Below are positions 1 to 6,118 of a DNA stretch of 8,343 bases, piece after piece. Source of the DNA: DAIPHL01 sp036771375 (GTDB taxonomy: Bacteria > Synergistota > Synergistia > Synergistales > Synergistaceae); contig DAIPHL010000105.1 in assembly GCA_036771375.1 (NCBI GenBank), positions 1 to 8,343 on the forward strand, read 5' to 3'. Made by a program: the position numbers and the translations under genes. Position 1 is the first letter of the stretch. Every line of letters begins with the position of its first letter. The notes under the pieces were generated by a model. It saw nothing but the letters and a program-made list of their open reading frames with translations, had not been told where the DNA came from and made no database searches.

Positions 1-609
1 TTTCTGTACAGCGTAGCCCTTGCCCACCGCGCCGACGTCGATTCTCATATCCCTATAACGCAAAAAGACCGTCGAACGGTCTCGGTCAATCAGGATATCG
101 CGCGGAAGAATATGGACAGCCGCGGCTTCAAGCTCCGAAGGAGAGGGAAGCGACACGTCACCCGAGAGAGCGTTTTGGCGATAACGACGCCATATCGAAA
201 GCACCGGCCCCAAAGCGATATTGAAAGCCCCTTCCGTTTCCTCGTAAGCCTCCTTCCCTATTTCAAGAAGATCCAGGATGGCTTGGTCCACAGGAAGAGG
301 TTCTTTCCCCGCCGCGTCGTTGAGAGACTTCATGTTTATCAGATTATCATAGTCGTGATAGATGTCGAACAGTCGATGTAAACGGGTCATCTCGTCACGG
401 ACGATCGCCGCATATCGATTGAACTGCTCTTCGTCGTGGGCGAACGCGGTAAAACTGACCATCGTGTCGAACGTACCAAAAAAATCCGCGGAAAACCTGC
501 GCACGCTCCTATGCCCACGCAACACCCACACTCCGGCGACGAGTGAAAACGTCAATAACATAGCGGCAAAAGCGAGTTTTTTTCGGCCGATCTTATCCGT
601 AAAAATCAT
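1..609 (-). CDS. apbE: FAD:protein FMN transferase, ApbE family (N-terminal 203 residues, cut by the left edge)
   Basis: ApbE enzymes attach FMN from FAD to a Thr in target flavoproteins (for example RnfG, RnfD, NqrB/C), usually outside the membrane. The reading frame is open from ATG 609 to base 1. Visible family landmarks are FGTFDTMVSF (residues 44-53, the usual M/FGT start of the domain), LFDIYHDYDNLINMKSLND (80-98, the usual 'S.y..dS.i..lN' region), TEGAFNIALGPVLSIW (125-140) and DVGAVGKGYAV (191-201, the conserved D-x-G-x-x-KGyavD loop). Residues 12-30 are hydrophobic with no lipobox cysteine, suggesting an uncleaved anchor or a signal peptide. The C-terminal part (family length about 330-350), with the metal-binding and H-x-hp-G motifs, is outside the window. 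The start is chosen because GGAGGA lies at 613-618, although the spacing of 3 bases is short; Met17 is an alternative. Base composition looks less GC-rich than the genes to the right. The family call is firm; the target protein is not visible. Confidence 0.9.
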   Translation of the reverse strand, partial: MIFTDKIGRKKLAFAAMLLTFSLVAGVWVLRGHRSVRRFSADFFGTFDTMVSFTAFAHDEEQFNRYAAIVRDEMTRLHRLFDIYHDYDNLINMKSLNDAAGKEPLPVDQAILDLLEIGKEAYEETEGAFNIALGPVLSIWRRYRQNALSGDVSLPSPSELEAAAVHILPRDILIDRDRSTVFLRYRDMRIDVGAVGKGYAVQK

Positions 610-760
610 GAGTCCTCCAAAATCAAGCAGTCAAAGATCGCAGAAACAAGCCAGAGAGAATACGGTCCCTTCGTGCTCGATAAAACTTTTCTCCATGGGC
701 CCGCGTGCCCTTTCGCGAATTCATCTACCTGGAACGCCCCTTTCCACAAAAACTCATTTT

Positions 761-798
761 GTTTATGTAGTAAAACATTTTAGTATAATACCATAAAC
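761..798. repeat. inverted repeat GTTTATG...CATAAAC around the apbE promoter patch
   Basis: GTTTATG at 761-767 and its exact complement CATAAAC at 792-798 are centred at about 779.5, on top of the putative -10 region. The half-sites are about three helical turns apart, so a regulator could bind both. The repeat is short and the sequence is AT-rich, so chance is a real alternative. Confidence 0.3.
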
Positions 799-806
799 AC
801 AAACAA
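777..806 (-). promoter_or_regulatory. possible promoter for apbE
   Basis: On the minus strand, TTGTTT (801-806) and TAAAAT (777-782) are separated by 18 bases inside the most AT-rich patch of the window. Transcription would start near 770 and leave a 5' leader of about 160 nt before the apbE ATG at 609. The -35 box is poor (3 of 6), and an overlapping TATACT (782-787) has no well-spaced -35, so the exact boxes are uncertain. I see no known riboswitch in the leader. Confidence 0.35.
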
Positions 807-863
807 TTTTAGAATATTTCTGTAAAATTCTGTTCGGAGAAAATATAGTCATGAAGGCATAAA

Positions 864-898
864 GAAGGTTCCCGACGAGCCGATCGCCGGGAACCTTC
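864..898 (-). terminator. hairpin terminator after the NYN-domain gene
   Basis: An 11-bp perfect stem (864-874 paired with 888-898, core GAAGGTTCCCG) encloses a 13-base loop. It lies 30 bases beyond the stop codon of the minus-strand gene at 929-1516. On the minus strand only a short TTT and then mixed AT-rich sequence follow, so this is a weak or non-canonical intrinsic terminator. It separates that gene from apbE, which lies further downstream on the same strand. Confidence 0.6.
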
Positions 899-928
899 CG
901 GAAGAAAGACGCTTATACGAAAGCGCCC

Positions 929-1516
929 TCATCGCTTTTTCAACGTGCAGCTTTCGAAAAACGCCTTGTCCATGTTCATATAGCTGTCGACGGACGGGAT
1001 CAGCCTTCCTATATACTGTCCCTTGACGACGGCGACGATGACGAGCTTGCCCATCATCCGAAGCGTTTCGTATATCGGCAGATAATCCGTGTCGCCGCTC
1101 ACGAAGATCGCGGCGTCGTAGGCGTTGAAAAACGCCATCCGAAGCGAGTGGATGGCGATGTTCACGTCGGTCCCCTTCTCCTCCTTGTAATAGCTTTCCC
1201 AGTTGTTGATGTCCATCGCCATGTCGGCCTTCGTGGGACGCGCCATATAGCTCCCCTCGATGACGTCGAAATTCCTTTGGACCCTCATCCCCGCGGCCCA
1301 TTTGTAATACTTTTCGAGTCCTTCGTCCTGCATGAGGAAATCGTCCGGCTTCGGTATGAAGAGCACCGTCTTCATGAGCTCTCCCGCATGAGCCTGTATG
1401 ACGATCTGGCGCGGCAATTCGTTGTAATCCAGCCGAGGCGCCGGCTCCGGATGAAAGAGCGAGCCGAGGGCGATCTGAAAGTTCATGTGATCGATAAACA
1501 CCATCGCTCTTGCCAT
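929..1516 (-). CDS. NYN/LabA-like PIN-fold domain protein (DUF88 family)
   Basis: This is a 195-residue protein consisting of essentially one NYN domain, a PIN/FLAP-nuclease-like fold often linked to RNA processing. Family motifs seen are FIDHMNF (residues 7-13, the F-I-D-x-x-N strand), KGTDVNIAIH (114-123, the usual K-G-x-D-v-x-l-a-x-D) and VSGDTDYLPI (139-148, the SGDxDf/y-x-P loop). Candidate metal-binding acids are D9, D117, D142 and D144. The residue normally Asp at the end of the second motif is His123 here, so activity may be altered. No signal peptide or membrane segment is seen. The start at ATG 1516 has GGAGG at 1525-1529 (8-base spacing) within a longer GGGAGGGGAG run. The gene is transcribed divergently from the ATC-hydrolase-like gene, and a hairpin follows its stop. 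RNase activity is inferred from the family, and the substrate is unknown. Confidence 0.85.
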   Translation of the reverse strand: MARAMVFIDHMNFQIALGSLFHPEPAPRLDYNELPRQIVIQAHAGELMKTVLFIPKPDDFLMQDEGLEKYYKWAAGMRVQRNFDVIEGSYMARPTKADMAMDINNWESYYKEEKGTDVNIAIHSLRMAFFNAYDAAIFVSGDTDYLPIYETLRMMGKLVIVAVVKGQYIGRLIPSVDSYMNMDKAFFESCTLKKR

Positions 1517-1564
1517 TTTTCTCCCCTCCCTTCAAAATCGAGACGCAACGATCTCGGCAGATCT

Positions 1565-1594
1565 TTGCAAAATGGAAGAACGATTGATTATACT
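1565..1594 (+). promoter_or_regulatory. promoter of the ATC-hydrolase-like gene
   Basis: TTGCAA (1565-1570) and TATACT (1589-1594) are separated by 18 bases. Transcription would start near 1601, downstream of the upstream-most ATG (1572), which argues for the start at 1650. An imperfect palindrome with arms TACAC (1594-1598) and GTGTA (1609-1613) covers the predicted start site and could be an operator. Confidence 0.55.
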
Positions 1595-1615
1595 ACACCA
1601 TACGATACGTGTAAT
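1587..1615 (-). promoter_or_regulatory. promoter of the NYN-domain gene
   Basis: On the minus strand, ATTACA (1610-1615) and a perfect TATAAT (1587-1592) are separated by 17 bases. Transcription would start near 1580, giving a leader of about 64 nt. The -10 box overlaps that of the opposite promoter (1589-1594), so RNA polymerase probably cannot occupy both at once. Confidence 0.6.
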
Positions 1616-1634
1616 GTCCTTATCCACTCAAAAC

Positions 1635-1642
1635 GGGGGGGG
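1635..1642 (+). promoter_or_regulatory. G8 tract acting as ribosome binding site
   Basis: Eight consecutive G residues lie 7 bases before ATG 1650, where the Shine-Dalgarno sequence should be. Every other gene in the window has a normal GGAGG-type site. Homopolymeric G tracts slip easily, so the ribosome-binding spacing might vary between cells. Confidence 0.5.
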
Positions 1643-1649
1643 AACTCTC

Positions 1650-2390
1650 ATGGACGAAACGATCACAAAGACGCCGGAGCGAGGGGACTTTTACATCGAG
1701 GACCACGCCGTCCTGATCGGGACCTTCGGCAGAAGCGCCGCTTCCCTGGCCGGTTCGTGCGGTCTCCACGCGTTGGAGCGGGCGATCGCCACCTACGGCA
1801 GAGAGCGGGGACATCGCGCCGCAATGCGGTGCGTCGCCGACGGGAATCCGCTCTCGAGCGAAAACTACATCGTGTACGGGGAGTGGGACGACCCGAAGGG
1901 ACTGTCGCGGACCGAGATCGTCTCGATCTCACCCTGCCTGAGGACGAAGGTGACGATCTGCGCCTGGTGCGAGACCTGGAAAAGACACGGCCTGCTCGAA
2001 TACGGCAAGATCTTTTGCTCGTCGATCGACCAGAATCTGGTCCACGGCTTCAACCCCAAGCTTTCGCTCGAAATGGGAAAGATCATCTCCTGGGGGCAGG
2101 ATGCCTGTGAATTCGAGTGGAGCGACTGCTCCTTCGACTCCATGGAGGGAGCAAAGCGGATGATGGCCCGGAAAAAAGAGCTCGCACCCCGCGTCACGAA
2201 GGACTTTTTATACCACTGCGGTCACCTGCTCTCCACCTTCGAAAGGGAGCTCCATCTGGAGTTGGGGCTGCTCGACGGAAGAGAGATCGTCTCGCGGGCC
2301 ATCCGGGACTACGCGGCCGTCTTCGGAAACGAAAAAACCTCGCTCGTCCGGGAGGAAGCCGGACTGAATTTCATGCGCATCGATTCGTAG
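1650..2390 (+). CDS. L-2-amino-thiazoline-4-carboxylic acid (ATC) hydrolase-like protein
   Basis: The 246-residue protein resembles the ATC hydrolase family (PF14196-type). Its founding member opens the thiazoline ring of L-ATC on the way to L-cysteine in Pseudomonas; most relatives in anaerobes have no tested function. Recognisable pieces are ISPCLRTKVTICAWCETWKR (residues 93-112), GLLEYGKIFCSSIDQNLVHG (114-133), F134-N-P-K-L and DACEFEW (151-157). Cys96, Cys104, Cys107, Cys123, Asp127 and Cys153 form the conserved-looking polar/cysteine core. No signal peptide or membrane segment is seen. ATG 1650 is preferred over the in-frame ATGs at 1572 and 1614, because 1572 lies within or upstream of the promoter and only 1650 has a G-rich site at the right distance. 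The gene is followed by 208 non-coding bases without an intrinsic terminator, then the CoA-transferase promoter. The family call is by eye, and the substrate is unknown. Confidence 0.7.
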   Translation: MDETITKTPERGDFYIEDHAVLIGTFGRSAASLAGSCGLHALERAIATYGRERGHRAAMRCVADGNPLSSENYIVYGEWDDPKGLSRTEIVSISPCLRTKVTICAWCETWKRHGLLEYGKIFCSSIDQNLVHGFNPKLSLEMGKIISWGQDACEFEWSDCSFDSMEGAKRMMARKKELAPRVTKDFLYHCGHLLSTFERELHLELGLLDGREIVSRAIRDYAAVFGNEKTSLVREEAGLNFMRIDS

Positions 2391-2536
2391 GGACGAAAGC
2401 CACCCGCTTGGCCGACGGCCTCCACGCGGAGAACGACGATCCCCGTCCTTGCGGCCGGCCAACGCAAGACGTCCGGGCGACATCGCCTGCGGAAGAGGAA
2501 CGCTCTCGATCGGCCTGCAACCGGGAAAACGGCGGC

Positions 2537-2565
2537 CTGACAAAACGAAGAGGATACGGTACAAT
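2537..2565 (+). promoter_or_regulatory. promoter of the CoA-transferase operon
   Basis: CTGACA (2537-2542) and TACAAT (2560-2565) each match the sigma-70 consensus at five of six positions and have an ideal 17-base spacer. The start would be near 2572, giving a leader of about 27 nt that contains the AGGAGG of subunit A. It shows that the frame extending upstream to ATG 2449 is not translated from this transcript. The rest of 2391-2536 holds only small GC-rich dyads (for example TTGCG/CGCAA at 2449-2467) and no gene. Confidence 0.7.
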
Positions 2566-2598
2566 GCCCCAGTATCGAAACGGGCAGGAGGCGATGCG

Positions 2599-3288
2599 AT
2601 GAAACGAGGCACCATGAAACGGGTCGTATCCGCGGAGGAAGCCGCGAGCTTCGTTCGAAGCGGAGATACCGTCATGATCGGCGGATTCATCTACGGAGGA
2701 GTCCCCTACACCGTGATCGACGCGCTTCTCGCGCGCGGCACCGATCGACTCACCATGATCTCGGTGGACGCCCTCTACGAGGATGTGGGACACGGAAAAC
2801 TGATCGCCGGGGGAAGGGTCAGAAAACTCTTCGCCTCCCACATCGGACTCAACAAAACGGCGGGCAGGATGTACCACGACGGAGAGCTCGAGCTGGAGCT
2901 GATGCCCCAGGGAACCTTCGTCGAGAGGATCCGTGCCGGAGGCTACGGCCTCGGAGGAATCCTCACCCCCTCCGGCGTGGGAACGATCGTCGAAGAGGGC
3001 AAACAGGTGTTGGAGATAGACGGGCGAAAGTATCTCCTGGAGCTCCCCCTGCGCGCCGACGTGGCCCTGATTCGAGCGTACAAGGCCGACCGGATGGGAA
3101 ACCTCGTGTACAGGGGAACGAACCGGAACTTCAATCCGACCATGGCCTTCGCCGCGGACACGGTGATCGCGGAGGTCGACTCCGTCGTGGACGTCGGCGA
3201 GCTCTCCCCGGACGAGATCGTCACGCAGGGCGTGCTCGTGGATATGCTGGTGGTGAAAGGAGACTCGTACTATGCTTCCAGAACTTGA
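2599..3288 (+). CDS. CoA-transferase subunit A (3-oxoacid/acetate CoA-transferase family I)
   Basis: This is the alpha subunit of a family I CoA-transferase, of the AtoD/CtfA/ScoA type, which moves CoA between acyl-CoAs and free acids through a glutamyl-CoA intermediate carried on subunit B. It is 229 residues long, near the family's usual length of about 220. Typical blocks are GDTVMIGGFIYGGVP (22-36), SHIG (80-83), PQGTFVERIRAGG (103-115), GLGGILTPSGVGT (117-129), YLLELPLRADVALI (145-158) and NRNFNPTMAFAA (175-186). ATG 2599 has AGGAGG at 2586-2591 with 7-base spacing. Subunit B starts before this gene ends, so the two are translationally coupled. VTQG replaces the usual VTPG near residue 208. 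The sequence does not settle whether the acceptor is acetate, acetoacetate, butyrate or another acid, so no gene symbol is given. Confidence 0.92.
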   Translation: MKRGTMKRVVSAEEAASFVRSGDTVMIGGFIYGGVPYTVIDALLARGTDRLTMISVDALYEDVGHGKLIAGGRVRKLFASHIGLNKTAGRMYHDGELELELMPQGTFVERIRAGGYGLGGILTPSGVGTIVEEGKQVLEIDGRKYLLELPLRADVALIRAYKADRMGNLVYRGTNRNFNPTMAFAADTVIAEVDSVVDVGELSPDEIVTQGVLVDMLVVKGDSYYASRT

Positions 3289-3952
3289 CAGGACCGTCGC
3301 GATCTCGCGCATCGCCGGAAGGGCGGCGCTCGAGCTCGAGGACGGAGATGTCGTCAACCTGGGCATCGGCATCCCTTCTTTCGTGGCCGACTACATCCCC
3401 GAGGACGTCCGCGTCGTCTTCCAGGTCGAAAACGGAGCCATCGGCATCGGAACGGACCCCGAGGTCCCCGACCTCAAGTGCATCGGCGCCGGCGGACGAA
3501 CGCTGTCGATGCTCCCCGGCGGCAGTTTCTTCTCCAGCGACACCAGCTTCGGGCTCATCCGCGGCGGACACATCGACGTATCCGTGCTCGGCTCCCTCGA
3601 GGTGAGCGGCCGCGGCGACATCGCGAACTGGATGATCCCGGGCATGAACGTGCCCGGGATGGGCGGAGCCATGGATCTCGTGGCCGGCGCACGGCGGGTC
3701 TACGTCACGATGACGCACATCTCCCCCAAGACCGGCAGACCGAAGATCGTCGAAAAATGCACGCTGCCCCTCACGGCAAAAGGAGCGGTGCACATGATCT
3801 TCACCGAATTCGCCGTCTTTTCCATAGAGGACGGAAAGCTCTCGCTTCGGGAGATCGCGCCGGACGTGACGGTCGAGGACCTGAGAGAACACACCGAAGC
3901 CGCGTTCCTCGTGTCGACCGAGCTCTGCACGATGAAGGGCTTTCGGTCCTAG
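3272..3952 (+). CDS. CoA-transferase subunit B (3-oxoacid/acetate CoA-transferase family I)
   Basis: This is the catalytic beta subunit (AtoA/CtfB/ScoB type), 226 residues. NLGIGIP (29-35) is the G-x-G-x-P loop. QVENGAIGIG (51-60) holds the expected catalytic Glu53 in the family's S/Q-E-N-G motif. PGMGGAMDLVAGARRV follows from about residue 128, then the KIVEKCTLPLTAKGAVHMIF block. All core motifs are intact, so the enzyme should be active. ATG 3272 has AAAGGAG at 3256-3262 (9-base spacing) and overlaps the end of subunit A by 17 bases. No intrinsic terminator is visible after the stop, so transcription may continue toward the surface-protein gene 91 bases downstream. Substrate preference cannot be read from the sequence; in a fermenting anaerobe, acetate/butyrate or acetoacetate exchange is plausible. 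Confidence 0.93.
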   Translation: MLPELDRTVAISRIAGRAALELEDGDVVNLGIGIPSFVADYIPEDVRVVFQVENGAIGIGTDPEVPDLKCIGAGGRTLSMLPGGSFFSSDTSFGLIRGGHIDVSVLGSLEVSGRGDIANWMIPGMNVPGMGGAMDLVAGARRVYVTMTHISPKTGRPKIVEKCTLPLTAKGAVHMIFTEFAVFSIEDGKLSLREIAPDVTVEDLREHTEAAFLVSTELCTMKGFRS

Positions 3953-3963
3953 ACGTCCGGGAT

Positions 3964-3993
3964 TTGCCATATCGGGCCGATTGCTGTTAAAAT
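3964..3993 (+). promoter_or_regulatory. possible promoter of the surface-protein gene
   Basis: TTGCCA (3964-3969) and TAAAAT (3988-3993) are separated by 18 bases, with a predicted start near 4000 and a leader of about 44 nt carrying GGAGG at 4030-4034. A small dyad GTTA-AAA-TAAC (3986-3996) overlaps the -10 box. The promoter would let this gene be expressed separately from the CoA-transferase pair. Confidence 0.5.
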
Positions 3994-4043
3994 AACCGTA
4001 TCATGGCACAAAAGAGCCCGGCTAAAATTGGAGGGATAACACC

Positions 4044-5630
4044 ATGAACAACGGATTCGCACGGAAAAGGTGGCTCGCCGCGTTGGCGCTCGTCGCACTT
4101 TTGCTTTCCGGCACGGGATCGGCGGAGGCGTCGTTCGGCAGGATCACAGGCATCACGGGAATGCCGGAGCTCTCGGGCTTCAGGGAGGCCTACCGCGTCA
4201 CGCTGATCGCCTCGGAACAGACGTCGCTCGCGCTCTCCGCGACCGCCGCGGCGACGGCGACGGACAACGGAGGTACCCGGATACGCTGGAGCGTCACTCC
4301 CGACTCCGGAAGCACCGCCAGCGTCTCCCTCGTCCCCTACGACGGGATATCCCAGGTGGACGTGACCGGCGCGGCAAACTGCGTCGTGCGCTTCGCCAAC
4401 CCGGGCGCCGGCGATCGCTACACCGTCACCGCCCAGCTCGAGGACTCCCTGGGCAACAAAATCGGAGCGAACGCGGTCGTCAAGGTTTCGTTCCTCGTCC
4501 CGGTCGCCCTGACCGGCGTCACCCTCGACCGTACCAGCGTCACGATCCGGCAGGGAGGCAGGCCCGTCTACCTCAAGGCCACCCCGATCCCCGCGAACGC
4601 CACGAGCGTGTCCTATACGTGGTCGTCCCAGAAACCGTCCATCGCAACGCTCACACAGATGCTCCCGCTCTCGCCCGACGTGGCGTTGGTGACGGGCTCC
4701 TACCCCGGCTACAGCGCCCAGGTACAGGTACAGGCCAGCAGCTACGGTGGGGCGCTTTACACCGCGACCTGCGAGGTGAACGTCGCCGACACCGGCGAGG
4801 TGGCCGACGACATGAAGCTTTCGCCCGTCATGGGCAAGGCGGAGGAGATCGCCGCAACGGGCCTGTACGCCGTCGACGCGAAGTTCGTCCGGGACGCCTA
4901 TGCGCTTGACGCATCCGATATCGCATCGCTCGCCGGCATGGAAGGAAGTCCCTCGGTCCGCTTCCTCCTGGGCTCCGCGGACATCTCCCCGATGCCGATG
5001 CTCAGCGTCGACAGGGACGCGATCATGGGCGCGCTCGGCGTCACGAACTACAAGACGTCGACCGCAGCCGCACTGAAGCTGGATCTTCCGTTCGAGCCCC
5101 CCATGAAAAAGGGAGACATGGTCCCCTTCGTGCTCTCGTTCAAGCTGGACGATCTGCGCTATCCGGATGGAAACACCTCCGTCGGAAGGCCCGCCTCCCC
5201 CGAAGCCTTCGCAAACGATTTCCGTCTCGTGAAGTACTTCCAGTGCGACAACACGCGATACAGCATCGACGTATCCGAGATACTCATGCGCAGGTCGACC
5301 GCCGACTACATCCGCTTCGTCGGCGGCAACGCACAGATCACGCCCCTCCTCGTGTTCGTCGACGGAGTCGCGCCGGCCAACTGTGACAAGCGGGCGGGCG
5401 AAAACAACGAGTTCGGCGTGAAATACGTCGCGAATTCCAAGCTGCTCTTCATCTACGACGGAAACGCGAACACCGCCATCTCCGACCCGCTCGTCCTCGA
5501 GCGCCGCTCCTCCGGAACAGGAAGCGGCGGCGGTGGCGGCGGATGCGACACCGGTACCGGACTCTGCACGGTGGTCGCACTGCTCGGAATCGCCGCGACG
5601 TTCAGGAGGGGCAGGAACGAAAGGAAGTAA
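4044..5630 (+). CDS. secreted Ig-like (Big2-like) domain protein with Synergist-CTERM-type sorting signal
   Basis: This 528-residue exported protein is of unknown function. Residues 1-29 form a classical signal peptide (basic N-region, hydrophobic LAALALVALLL core, probable AEA|S cleavage). Residues about 47-152 look like a first beta-sandwich. Residues 153-249 resemble a bacterial Ig-like group 2 domain: ALTGVTLDRTSVTIRQGG, then YTWSSQKPSIATL, ending in ATCEVNVAD. Residues 250-488 show no family I recognise. The C-terminus is distinctive: a Ser/Gly-rich linker, six glycines (495-500), Cys501-Asp-Thr-Gly, a hydrophobic stretch at about 507-520, and a basic tail FRRGRNERK. This is the layout of the Synergist-CTERM sorting domain, thought to be processed and anchored at the cell surface; the Cys is the likely modification site. 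ATG 4044 has GGAGG at 4030-4034 (9-base spacing). A terminator follows directly. Adhesion or envelope structure is a guess from the domain type. Confidence 0.85.
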   Translation: MNNGFARKRWLAALALVALLLSGTGSAEASFGRITGITGMPELSGFREAYRVTLIASEQTSLALSATAAATATDNGGTRIRWSVTPDSGSTASVSLVPYDGISQVDVTGAANCVVRFANPGAGDRYTVTAQLEDSLGNKIGANAVVKVSFLVPVALTGVTLDRTSVTIRQGGRPVYLKATPIPANATSVSYTWSSQKPSIATLTQMLPLSPDVALVTGSYPGYSAQVQVQASSYGGALYTATCEVNVADTGEVADDMKLSPVMGKAEEIAATGLYAVDAKFVRDAYALDASDIASLAGMEGSPSVRFLLGSADISPMPMLSVDRDAIMGALGVTNYKTSTAAALKLDLPFEPPMKKGDMVPFVLSFKLDDLRYPDGNTSVGRPASPEAFANDFRLVKYFQCDNTRYSIDVSEILMRRSTADYIRFVGGNAQITPLLVFVDGVAPANCDKRAGENNEFGVKYVANSKLLFIYDGNANTAISDPLVLERRSSGTGSGGGGGGCDTGTGLCTVVALLGIAATFRRGRNERK

Positions 5631-5644
5631 CGCCCTCGCACATC

Positions 5645-5686
5645 GGGGCCGTCCCGGGCCCCGGTTCGTCACGGCTCCGTTTTTTT
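5645..5686 (+). terminator. intrinsic terminator of the surface-protein gene
   Basis: GGGGCCGT (5645-5652) pairs with ACGGCTCC (5671-5678), including one G-U pair. A GC-rich inner part can fold again, and seven T residues follow at 5680-5686. It begins 14 bases after the stop codon at 5630. Confidence 0.8.
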
Positions 5687-5688
5687 AT

Positions 5689-5727
5689 AAAAAAGAATCT
5701 CGGGGGCGGCCCGCTTGGACCGCCCCC
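5689..5727 (-). terminator. possible minus-strand terminator back to back with the previous one
   Basis: GGGGGCGG (5702-5709) and CCGCCCCC (5720-5727) form an 8-bp stem. Read on the minus strand, it is followed after 7 bases by six T residues (complement of A5689-5694). The gap between stem and T run is longer than usual, so efficiency may be low. It would stop any transcript crossing the gene-poor interval from the right. Confidence 0.4.
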
Positions 5728-6118
5728 ATCGTATGGAGGAGTGCGAAAAACCCGAGGCTCCGCCAAGGTCGCCAAGGTACGCTCGACCTCGCCTCTTCGC
5801 CTCGAAGCGAAGCGCCCTGGGCCCGAGAACGCCATGGCCCGAAAAGACGTCGGCGGGGTGTCTTTTATCGGAAAAACGGGAAGACAGAGTCAAAGCCGGC
5901 GGCAAAAAGCCATACGGAATCCCTCACGTCATCGAAAGAGACGGCGAGAAAGCCACAGGGAGGGTCGGTCGATGCGACCGCAAAGGACGACAGTCCAGCG
6001 CCACGGCGAAGGAGTCATCGACGGAGATCGCGTGGACGTCGTTCGCGAAGACGACCTCGCGTCAGCGCTCCATAAAGGCGGCGAGCGGCGGACATGGGTC
6101 GTTGCAGGCCATGAAACG
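5728..6118. other. gene-poor interval, no confident gene
   Basis: I find no gene with a believable start, ribosome-binding site and family signature here. Open frames exist on both strands, but they run through hairpins or overlap each other. Two things stand out. A minus-strand stretch at 6112-5924 reads MACNDPCPPLAAFMER, TGA, then REVVFANDVHAISVDDSFAV with coding-like third positions. A plus-strand frame ends at 6075 in an Arg-rich tail. A perfect 6-bp hairpin CTTCGC/GCGAAG lies in 5795-5815. This may be a decayed gene. Confidence 0.4.

Noticed and set aside
112..796. Two plus-strand frames of 89 and 144 residues
   Set aside because: They lie antisense to apbE and its upstream region, and show no motif or ribosome-binding site.
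1572..1649. Longer start for the ATC-hydrolase-like gene at ATG 1572 or 1614
   Set aside because: ATG 1572 lies within the promoter, and neither codon has a ribosome-binding site. The family-like sequence begins after residue 27 of that frame.
2449..2598. N-terminal extension of CoA-transferase subunit A to ATG 2449
   Set aside because: The promoter (2537-2565) lies inside it, the AGGAGG is placed for ATG 2599, and the extra 50 residues are not part of the family.
2371..3372. 333-residue minus-strand frame opposite CoA-transferase subunit A
   Set aside because: It is antisense to a clearly conserved gene, its His/Asp/Gly/Val-rich product has no family pattern, and it has no ribosome-binding site.
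3987..5672. 561-residue open frame on the minus strand opposite the surface-protein gene
   Set aside because: It lies wholly antisense to a gene with a signal peptide, Ig-like domains, RBS and terminator. Its product is a low-complexity Asp/Gly/Arg/Val mixture, as expected from GC-rich antisense frames.
5870..6075. Plus-strand frame ending in a Lys/Ser/Thr stretch and an Arg-rich tail (PRRRSHRRRSRGRRSRRRPR)
   Set aside because: It resembles a basic protein tail, but there is no start codon with a ribosome-binding site after the terminator at 5645-5686, and the Arg run is the antisense of the more coding-like minus frame. Could be revisited if homologues exist.
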